DNA of 64,000 nt, taken from NCBI GenBank assembly GCA_964389285.1, contig CAYMCZ010000005.1, forward strand, positions 72,648 through 136,647, read 5' to 3'. Each line of letters begins with the position of its first letter. The first letter of the stretch is position 1. Origin of the DNA: Alectryocaccobium sp964389285. GTDB lineage: Bacteria > Bacillota > Clostridia > Lachnospirales > Lachnospiraceae. Below, piece by piece: positions 57,628 through 64,000 of the stretch. Below the pieces are notes generated by a model, which had not been told where the DNA came from, made no database searches, and saw nothing but the letters and a program-made list of their open reading frames with translations. Made by a program: the position numbers and the translations under genes.

Positions 57628-58137
57628 ATGAGTATCGAATTATCAGCATTTCTGCAAACTGAGGATATAACGAAAGAATATCTTCCTGAAATCGGAGATG
57701 CCGGGGTTAAAGTCGACGGTATCGAATATGCCCTTACGTTTAAAGAACCCCTGAGGCTTATAATCACAAGCCTTGGCGGGGGCAGGATAAAGATCGTATA
57801 TACATGTAAGGCAACCGCAGCGATTCCGTGCGCGAGATGCCTTAAACCCGTAGATACGCTTTTTGTAATCAAAGGCACATGCGAAGCCGATTTAAACGAC
57901 CCGGATGAGAGCGACAGCTTTTTTATCGATAAAACAGTGCTTTATCCGGAAGCCCTGCTCTTAGACGAGATCCTGATGCAATGGCCGATTCGTGTATTAT
58001 GTAAAGAAGACTGTAAAGGAATATGCAGCAATTGCGGAGCCGACCTTAACGCTGCCGATTGCGGGTGCGACCGGAAAACGCCGGATTTGCAAATGTCTGC
58101 GATTAAAGATATATTCAGTCAATATAAGGAGGTATAA
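57628..58137 (+). CDS. DUF177 (YceD-like) protein
   Basis: 169 residues. Conserved sites: CARCLKPVDT and, near the end, a cysteine set CKEDCKGICSNCGADLN plus DCGCD, the family's zinc-like motif. The gene almost always precedes rpmF. YceD homologues affect 23S rRNA accumulation in plants and bacteria; the precise role is unsettled. The upstream-extended frame is set aside because TCAGGAG precedes the ATG at 57628. rpmF follows after 3 nt. Confidence 0.92.
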   Translation: MSIELSAFLQTEDITKEYLPEIGDAGVKVDGIEYALTFKEPLRLIITSLGGGRIKIVYTCKATAAIPCARCLKPVDTLFVIKGTCEADLNDPDESDSFFIDKTVLYPEALLLDEILMQWPIRVLCKEDCKGICSNCGADLNAADCGCDRKTPDLQMSAIKDIFSQYKEV

Positions 58138-58140
58138 CCC

Positions 58141-58323
58141 ATGTCTATTTGTCCTAAAAATAAATCTTCCAAAGGCAGAAGAGATAAAAGAAGAGCCAAC
58201 TGGAAAATGGATCTTCCAAATCTCGTAAAATGTTCAAACTGCGGTGAGCTTATCATGCCTCACAGAGTATGCAAGGCCTGCGGAACATACAACAAAAAAC
58301 AGGTTTTGGAAGTTGAGGAATAA
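58141..58323 (+). CDS. rpmF: Ribosomal protein L32, zinc form
   Basis: 60 residues, SICPKNKSSKGRRDKRRANW at the start and CSNCGELIMPHRVCKACG as a four-Cys zinc ribbon. A 50S subunit protein. It is 3 nt after the DUF177 gene with a GGAGG site inside that gene's end. Confidence 0.97.
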   Translation: MSICPKNKSSKGRRDKRRANWKMDLPNLVKCSNCGELIMPHRVCKACGTYNKKQVLEVEE

Positions 58324-58347
58324 ATAATATTCAGAACCGATTTTAGG

Positions 58348-58409
58348 GGGCTGTCACAATATGCATTTTCATGAAGATTCATTCAGTTTGCATAGTGAGA
58401 CAGCCCTTT
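58348..58409. repeat. Palindromic repeat, copy E, after rpmF
   Basis: GGGCTGTC pairs with GACAGCCC and TATGCA with TGCATA. The centre ATGAAGATTCAT differs from the ATGAATATTCAT of copy B by one base. TTTA follows, so it can serve as a weak terminator of the rpmF transcript. Confidence 0.85.
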
Positions 58410-58454
58410 AATTAAATAATGATTTAAGCTGATCAGAGCGGAACGGAGACTTTT

Positions 58455-59666
58455 ATGCAAAAAATTAAAATGATAACGCCTCTCGTGGAAATGGACGGAG
58501 ATGAGATGACAAGGATTCTTTGGCAGATCATCAAAGACGAACTTATCTGTCCGTTTGTGGATCTTAAAACCGAATATTATGACCTCGGTCTTCAAAAACG
58601 TGAAGAAACCAAAGATAAGATCACATCGGATGCTGCCGAAGCCATAAAAAAATACGGCGTGGGCGTTAAATGCGCAACTATTACGCCTAATGCCGCAAGG
58701 GTGGAAGAGTACGGGCTCTCCGAGATGTGGAAAAGCCCGAACGGCACGATCCGCTCAATGCTTGACGGAACCGTTTTTCGCGCGCCCATCATAGCAAAAG
58801 GAATAGAACCCAAGGTGATTTGCTGGGAGAAGCCGATAACAGTGGCCCGTCATGCCTACGGAGACGTTTATAAAAACACGGAAATGGTGATTTCGGAGCC
58901 CGGCACGGTAAAGCTGGTATACTATGACGAAAACGGCGTTATAAAAAACGAACAGACGGTACATGTTTTTAAGGGAAGCGGAGTAGTGCAGGGGCAGCAT
59001 AATCTGGACGCATCCGTTACAAGTTTTGCTAAAAGCTGCTTTGAGTATGCCCTGGATACCAAACAGGATCTCTGGTTTTCGACAAAAGACACCATATCCA
59101 AACAATATGATCACAGATTCAAGGATATTTTCCAGGAATTATACGATAACGAATACAAACAGAAATTTGAAGCCAATAATATAATATATTTTTATACTCT
59201 CATAGATGACGCCGTTGCCAGGATAATGAAATCAAAGGGCGGTTTTATCTGGGCGCTGAAAAATTATGACGGAGACGTGATGAGCGATATGATTTCATCT
59301 GCCTTCGGTTCTCTGGCCATGATGACTTCGGTTCTGGTATCTCCTCACGGGTATTTCGAGTACGAAGCGGCTCACGGCACCGTTCAGAGGCATTATTATA
59401 AGCATTTGAAAGGCGAGGAAACCTCTACAAATTCCGTGGCTACGATTTTCGCGTGGACAGGCGCTTTAAGGAAGCGGGCGGAACTGGATAATATTCCCGA
59501 GCTCTCAGATTATGCGGACAAGCTTGAAAAAGCTACTATAGATACAATCGAATCAGGCATGATGACAAAGGATCTGTCGCTTATTACGTCCATAAAGGAG
59601 CCGAAGATACTAAACAGCCTTGAATTTATTGCGGCAGTTCGCGAAAAGCTTGAGAATATTATTTAA
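58455..59666 (+). CDS. icd: NADP-dependent isocitrate dehydrogenase, eukaryote-like type
   Basis: Oxidatively decarboxylates isocitrate to 2-oxoglutarate. 403 residues with VEMDGDEMTRILW, TITPNAARVEEY, SPNGTIRSMLDGTVFR, and YEAAHGTVQRHY. This sequence type (the mitochondrial/cytosolic NADP enzyme group) differs from the E. coli Icd type. It supplies 2-oxoglutarate for glutamate synthesis; a glutamine synthetase gene lies 3 kb downstream. No other TCA gene is near. A GGAG site precedes the ATG. Confidence 0.96.
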   Translation: MQKIKMITPLVEMDGDEMTRILWQIIKDELICPFVDLKTEYYDLGLQKREETKDKITSDAAEAIKKYGVGVKCATITPNAARVEEYGLSEMWKSPNGTIRSMLDGTVFRAPIIAKGIEPKVICWEKPITVARHAYGDVYKNTEMVISEPGTVKLVYYDENGVIKNEQTVHVFKGSGVVQGQHNLDASVTSFAKSCFEYALDTKQDLWFSTKDTISKQYDHRFKDIFQELYDNEYKQKFEANNIIYFYTLIDDAVARIMKSKGGFIWALKNYDGDVMSDMISSAFGSLAMMTSVLVSPHGYFEYEAAHGTVQRHYYKHLKGEETSTNSVATIFAWTGALRKRAELDNIPELSDYADKLEKATIDTIESGMMTKDLSLITSIKEPKILNSLEFIAAVREKLENII

Positions 59667-59675
59667 AAAATTATT

Positions 59676-61607
59676 TCATTCGGGACTGTGCATAATGTGG
59701 CTGCCCCAGGATTCATACGCCTTCTCAAGTTCACTGTTAAGCTCGTCAAGTTCTTTCACAAGAGCGGCGAGCTTTTCGTGATTATTTGAGTTTTCCGGCA
59801 GATTTATTTGCTCGTTTACAGTGCTGATTTTATCTTCAAGAGATGTTATCAGCGCTTCCAGTTTTTTTATGTCGTTTTCTTTTTTTCGGATTCTGGCCTG
59901 TTCCTCTTTTTGAGCTTTCCAGTCAGAAGCTCCGGAAGAAACTTTATCTTTTAAGTTTTCCGAACGAATACTTGAATTCTGCGCAATGGAGAGTCTTGTA
60001 AGTTCATCTTTTTTTTCGAGATAATAATCATAATTCCCGATATAAGAAATAAGCAGGCCTTCTTTCAGTTCAAGTATCCGGCTCGCCGTGCTGTTAATAA
60101 AATACCTGTCGTGGCTGACGTAAAGCAGAGTGCCGGTATAGTTTTTCAGAGCTTCTTCAAGTATCTCCCTGGAGTATATGTCCAGATGATTGGTAGGTTC
60201 GTCAAGTATCAGAAAATTTGCTTCGGAAAGCATCAGTTTAGCAAGTGAAACGCGGCCGCGTTCACCTCCGCTCAGGGTTTTAATCCGGTTAAAAACATCA
60301 TCGCCGGTAAAGAGAAACGCGGCTAAGGTGTTCCTGATCCTGGTTTCGGTCATTTCGGGATAAGCATCGGAAATTTCATCGAATACGGTTTTTTCGGGAT
60401 CGAGCATCTGATGTTCCTGATCGTAGTAGCCGATATTTACTTTGGCGCCGGTTTTAATGCTCCCGCCATCGCAGGAAACAAGTCCCGTAATCATTTTCAG
60501 TATAGTTGTTTTCCCCGTGCCGTTGCTTCCTATAAGGGCAACGTGTTCTCCTTTATGAATTTCAAAGCTAAGGTCTTGAAAAAGTGTTTTGCCGGAATAG
60601 CTTTTGGATATTTCAGATACGGCAAGTACGTCGCTGCCGCTTTCAAAACGGGGAGCAAGCCTGAGAATCATATCGGATTTTTCTTCCCGAGGCTTTATAA
60701 GCGGCACGGTTTTTGCAAGCATTTTTTCGCGGCTCTGTGCGCGTTTAACGGACTTTTCCCTGTTGAAAGATTTCAATTTGGAAATAACGGCTTCCTGATG
60801 TTTGATTTCGGCCAGCTGTTTTAAGTAAGCGTTATATTTCGCTTTCCGTACAACCGCCTTTTTTTCCCTGAAACGCGTATAATTTCCGTTAAAGCAAATA
60901 GAGGTCCCGTTTTCTATCTCTATGACTTTATTGACTATACGATCCAGGAAATATCTGTCATGCGAGACGATAAGCACAGCTCCGGAATAATTGATCAGAT
61001 GTGTTTCAAGCCAGTTAATGGAATTCATATCCAGATGATTTGTCGGTTCATCCAGAATAAGAAGATCCGGCTTGCTTAAAAGAGTGCGGCCGAGGGCAAC
61101 CCGTGTTTTCTGACCGCCCGAAAGGGTAGAAAGAGAGCGGTTAAAATCATTTTCTTTGAAACCGAGACCCGTAAGCACACCTGTAATTTCGCTTTGAATC
61201 GCGTAGCCGTTTTCAATATCAAATTCATGTGAGAGGCGGCTGTATCTGTCCATCATGCTTTGAAGACGGTCAGACTGTGCTGTTTTCATGGTTTGCTCAA
61301 GTTCGCGCAGTTCTTTTTCTTTTTCCAAAAGACTGCGTTTTGCTTCGAGAACATAATCATAAATGCTTATGCTGCCGTTGACGTCCTGCTGCTGCGCGAG
61401 ATAACCGAATCCTGCACCTCCCGAAAAGACAACTTTTCCCGAATCAGCCGGTATTTCACCGGTGATGATTTTTAGCAGAGTTGTCTTCCCGCATCCGTTG
61501 ATGCCTACGAGGGCTGCTTTGTCGTTGTTTTCAATATGAAAAGATACGTTTTTAAATAATTCCTGAACGCCGAATGATTTGCAGATGTTTTGGCAGTCAA
61601 GCAGCAT
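59676..61607 (-). CDS. ABC-F family ATPase
   Basis: 643 residues with two ATPase domains and no membrane helices: Walker A GINGCGKTT and GSNGTGKTT, signatures LSGGQ and LSGGE, Walker B LLILDEPTNHLD and FLILDEPTNHLD. The linker between them is Lys/Arg-rich and helical, and the C-terminus is a coiled coil. ABC-F proteins act at the ribosomal E site; this layout is nearer to the YdiF or Uup-like housekeeping group than to antibiotic resistance forms, but that is a judgement by length. It is convergent with icd. Confidence 0.95.
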   Translation of the reverse strand: MLLDCQNICKSFGVQELFKNVSFHIENNDKAALVGINGCGKTTLLKIITGEIPADSGKVVFSGGAGFGYLAQQQDVNGSISIYDYVLEAKRSLLEKEKELRELEQTMKTAQSDRLQSMMDRYSRLSHEFDIENGYAIQSEITGVLTGLGFKENDFNRSLSTLSGGQKTRVALGRTLLSKPDLLILDEPTNHLDMNSINWLETHLINYSGAVLIVSHDRYFLDRIVNKVIEIENGTSICFNGNYTRFREKKAVVRKAKYNAYLKQLAEIKHQEAVISKLKSFNREKSVKRAQSREKMLAKTVPLIKPREEKSDMILRLAPRFESGSDVLAVSEISKSYSGKTLFQDLSFEIHKGEHVALIGSNGTGKTTILKMITGLVSCDGGSIKTGAKVNIGYYDQEHQMLDPEKTVFDEISDAYPEMTETRIRNTLAAFLFTGDDVFNRIKTLSGGERGRVSLAKLMLSEANFLILDEPTNHLDIYSREILEEALKNYTGTLLYVSHDRYFINSTASRILELKEGLLISYIGNYDYYLEKKDELTRLSIAQNSSIRSENLKDKVSSGASDWKAQKEEQARIRKKENDIKKLEALITSLEDKISTVNEQINLPENSNNHEKLAALVKELDELNSELEKAYESWGSHIMHSPE

Positions 61608-61707
61608 ATATCAGAATTCCTTTCCGGTATGTTTTATGTGTTAAAGAGTAACATAAGAAAAAGTTTTCTGCAAATATTTAAACCTTTATATTATTCCCAA
61701 TATTTTC

Positions 61708-61736
61708 TTGCATGAAAAATACTTGTATTGTACAAT
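61708..61736 (+). promoter_or_regulatory. Promoter of the lipid kinase-glutamine synthetase pair
   Basis: TTGCAT (61708-61713), 17 bp, TACAAT (61731-61736), 31 nt before the GTG start. Confidence 0.6.
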
Positions 61737-61766
61737 AAAAAATTATGAACAAAGGGAAATATTATT

Positions 61767-62726
61767 GTGAAAAATCTGTGTTTTATATATAACGAGCACT
61801 CAGGAAGAGGCGTTATAAAATCAAAAGTACCTGAAATAATATCCTCTTTTAAAGAAGCGGGATATGATGTTCTTTCTCACTCAACCGAGCTTGCGGGAGA
61901 CTGTGAGCAGCAGGTTCAAAAATTGGCGAAAGACATGGATCTTATTGTCGTCGCCGGAGGAGACGGAACTTTAAATGAAGGTGCCAACGGCCTGATTAAG
62001 AGCGGCGCGGATACACCGATTGCGCTGCTGCCTGCCGGAAGTACAAATGATTATTGTAAGAGTATAGGTATCCCGCGAAATATTACCGAAGCGGTTGATT
62101 TAGCCATAAACGGAAAACCGAGAACAGTTGACGTAGGAAAATTCAACGATTCATATTTTACATATACAGCTGCTTTCGGGGCATTTACTGATATCGCATA
62201 TACGACAAACCAGAAGCTCAAAAATGTTTTAGGATACGGAGCGTACGCGATTGAAGCGGGAAAGAGGGCCGTATGGCTGCCTATAGAGGATATGGTCTGC
62301 GAAATAGGGGATGAAATTTTGGAAGACGGATGGTTCATCGGCATGATAACCAATTCCAGACAGATTGGCGGTGTTAAAGGAATAACCGGACCTAATGTGG
62401 ATTTAAACGACGGAATTCTCGAACTCACCCTTGTAAAGGCTTCAAGAAATCCCGTTGAAGTTATGGAGATGCTTACTTCTATAGGGAGCGGCTGCGACTG
62501 TGATTTTATCTACAGGAGAAAAATATCGGAGGTCACTTTTAAAAGCGATAAACCGGTCAAATGGACTTTGGACGGAGAATATGGCGGAGAACACACAAAT
62601 GTCAGGATAGAGTGTATTAAAAGCGGATTAAAGATAATTGCTCCCGAACCAAAGAAATCATCATATACAGTAAACAAAATCATCACAAATCGTATTAAGA
62701 AGAAACGGGGTTTAACAGATGAGTAA
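61767..62726 (+). CDS. Diacylglycerol/lipid kinase family protein (DagK/YegS type)
   Basis: 319 residues, GTG start with a GGGAAA site. N-terminal catalytic domain with YNEHSGRG, VAGGDGTLNEGANGL (nucleotide loop GGDGT) and LLPAGSTNDYCKSIGIPR; C-terminal beta-sandwich with WTLDGEYGGEH. The family phosphorylates diacylglycerol or similar lipids to return them to phospholipid synthesis. It overlaps the glutamine synthetase start by 8 nt. Confidence 0.94.
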   Translation: MKNLCFIYNEHSGRGVIKSKVPEIISSFKEAGYDVLSHSTELAGDCEQQVQKLAKDMDLIVVAGGDGTLNEGANGLIKSGADTPIALLPAGSTNDYCKSIGIPRNITEAVDLAINGKPRTVDVGKFNDSYFTYTAAFGAFTDIAYTTNQKLKNVLGYGAYAIEAGKRAVWLPIEDMVCEIGDEILEDGWFIGMITNSRQIGGVKGITGPNVDLNDGILELTLVKASRNPVEVMEMLTSIGSGCDCDFIYRRKISEVTFKSDKPVKWTLDGEYGGEHTNVRIECIKSGLKIIAPEPKKSSYTVNKIITNRIKKKRGLTDE

Positions 62727-64000
62727 TACCATAAATTTATCCGAAACCTTCGGGAAAAATGTTTTCGGAGACGAGATTATGAAAGAACGCCTTCCCAAAG
62801 AGGTTTACGAGAAGCTCGCTATGATCAAGGAACATGGCGGGGATCTTGATTCCGGAACGGCGGACATTATTGCCGATGAAATGAAAAAATGGGCGATAGA
62901 AAACGGATGTACTCATTACACGCACTGGTTTCATCCCCTTACCGGGGTTTCCGCGGAAAAACATGAATCCTTCCTGACTCATTCGGACGGAAAGATAATT
63001 ATGGGTTTTTCGGGAAAAGAACTTATTAAAGGAGAGTCTGACGCGTCTTCATTTCCGTCCGGCGGGCTGAGGGCCACCTTTGAGGCAAGAGGATATACCG
63101 CATGGGATTGTACTTCGCCGGCGTTCATCAGAAAAGATGCTGCCGGAGGAACACTTTGCATACCTACCGCATTTTGTTCTTACAACGGAGAGGCGCTTGA
63201 CCAGAAAACGCCGTTGCTTCGCTCAATGGAAGCTCTCAGTAAACAGGCGGTAAGACTGCTTCGCGCTCTCGGCAACACCACCACAAAAAAAGTAATACCC
63301 AATATAGGAATTGAACAGGAATACTTTCTTGTTGATTATAATAAATATATGCAGAGAAAGGATCTCGTTTATACGGGACATACTCTGTTCGGGGCACAGC
63401 CTCCGAAAGGTCAGGAGCTGGACGATCATTATTACGGAATGATACGCCAAAAAATCGGCTCATTTATGAAATCCGTCAATGAAGAACTATGGAAAATGGG
63501 CGTTCCGGCAAAAACACAGCATAATGAAGTTGCTCCGGCACAGCATGAATTGGCTCCGGTATTTGAAGAAGCTAATATTGCGGTGGATCATAATCAGTTA
63601 ATGATGCATACATTAAGACGGGTAGCATCAGCTCACGGTATGAAATGTATTCTTCATGAAAAACCGTTTGCCGGGGTAAACGGCTCCGGAAAACACAATA
63701 ACTGGTCGCTTTCAACCGATGACGGAATTATGCTTTTAAAACCCGGCAGTACACCGCATGAAAACACTCAGTTCCTGCTTATTCTTTCCTGTATTATCAA
63801 AGCGGTCGACAAACATGCGGGTCTTTTAAGAGAATCGGCCGCAGATGCCGGAAATGATTTAAGGCTCGGCGCTGATGAAGCTCCTCCCGCCGTTATTTCG
63901 GTATTTTTAGGCGAACAGCTTGAGGATGTCGTCTATCAGATAATCGAAAAAGGAGAAGCTACAAGAAGTCTGCAGGGTTCCACGCTTAATACCGGAGTTA
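62719..64000 (+). CDS. glnN: Glutamine synthetase type III (3' end outside window)
   Basis: The frame is open from the ATG at 62719 to the window end (427 codons of about 700). Type III features: the N-terminal HYTHWFHPLTGVSAEKHESF block, FPSGGLRATFEARGYTAWDCTSPAF, EQEYFLVD and NEVAPAQHELAPVFEEAN (metal site), and GSGKHNNWSLST. It makes glutamine from glutamate and ammonia, next in logic after the isocitrate dehydrogenase upstream. It overlaps the lipid kinase stop by 8 nt, so translation is probably coupled. Confidence 0.96.
   Translation, partial: MSNTINLSETFGKNVFGDEIMKERLPKEVYEKLAMIKEHGGDLDSGTADIIADEMKKWAIENGCTHYTHWFHPLTGVSAEKHESFLTHSDGKIIMGFSGKELIKGESDASSFPSGGLRATFEARGYTAWDCTSPAFIRKDAAGGTLCIPTAFCSYNGEALDQKTPLLRSMEALSKQAVRLLRALGNTTTKKVIPNIGIEQEYFLVDYNKYMQRKDLVYTGHTLFGAQPPKGQELDDHYYGMIRQKIGSFMKSVNEELWKMGVPAKTQHNEVAPAQHELAPVFEEANIAVDHNQLMMHTLRRVASAHGMKCILHEKPFAGVNGSGKHNNWSLSTDDGIMLLKPGSTPHENTQFLLILSCIIKAVDKHAGLLRESAADAGNDLRLGADEAPPAVISVFLGEQLEDVVYQIIEKGEATRSLQGSTLNTGV

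Overview
The window reads as a gene-dense core chromosome segment of an anaerobic Gram-positive Firmicute, most likely a clostridium of the Lachnospiraceae type. This is inferred from gene content and order, not from a database search. The supporting signs are a PASTA-domain Ser/Thr kinase followed by rsgA and rpe, HPr kinase, SecG/SmpB/tmRNA in a row, the polA-coaE-walJ order, pta-ackA followed by the DUF177-rpmF pair, the DUF5685-DnaJ pair, a DUF711 (PFL-family) protein next to an ACT protein, type III glutamine synthetase, hybrid cluster protein, frequent TTG/GTG starts with strong GGAGG ribosome sites, and zinc-cysteine forms of S18 and L32. No phage, IS element or CRISPR array was recognised.

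Layout. 1-2.8 kb: end of prkC, rsgA, rpe and tRNA-Leu(UAA). 2.85-6.4 kb: a heterodimeric ABC exporter whose first gene is frameshifted in an A8 run. 6.5-13.3 kb: small membrane protein, DUF5685-DnaJ pair, then the overlapping ftsH-uvrC-hprK block. 13.4-24.7 kb: DUF4353-type lipoprotein with a collagen-like tail, YigZ, class A PBP, 5-formyl-THF cyclo-ligase, Mrp ATPase, ilvE, an Orn/Lys/Arg decarboxylase, argS and a CPBP protease. 24.8-30.6 kb: LOG-family protein (frameshifted at an A7 run), rpsB-tsf, monooxygenase-gpmI, secG, smpB and tmRNA. 30.7-33.2 kb: a small accessory patch behind the tmRNA (GNAT, TfoX-N, nitroreductase, C39-like protein). 33.3-36.5 kb: a nitrosative or redox stress module (hcp, ferredoxin protein, divergent Crp/Fnr regulator with a perfect 16-bp palindrome). 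36.7-42 kb: lipoprotein, HAD phosphatase, two-component system, TetR regulator and an apparent radical-SAM-like protein without the cluster cysteines. 42.2-53.9 kb: rpsF-rpsR (no ssb between them), SEDS polymerase, acpP, gltX, helicase, polA-coaE-walJ, ACT protein, DUF711 protein. 53.9-64 kb: tmcAL, pta-ackA, DUF177-rpmF, NADP-isocitrate dehydrogenase, ABC-F ATPase, lipid kinase, and the start of glutamine synthetase III.

How the genes work together. Most of the window is housekeeping: translation (rsgA, argS, gltX, rpsB, tsf, rpsF, rpsR, rpmF, tRNA-Leu, tmcAL), ribosome rescue (ssrA, smpB), envelope growth and its control (prkC, PBP, SEDS protein), DNA repair (uvrC, polA, helicase) and fermentation or energy (gpmI, pta, ackA). 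Regulation visible in the sequence includes many 17-bp-spaced sigma-A promoters, intrinsic terminators, and the palindrome next to the Crp/Fnr gene.

The most unusual signal is a dispersed family of intergenic palindromes. At least six copies share a GGCTGTCGCA outer arm. Three also share an inner TATGCA or TATGTA arm and a centre like ATGAATATTCAT. Several double as terminators, and a seventh diverged copy may form the leader of rpsB. Other items to check are two A-run frameshifts of opposite sign (one at a textbook -1 slippery heptamer), the Asp-rich motifs of DUF5685 next to DnaJ, and a 75-residue acidic tail on ribosomal protein S6.
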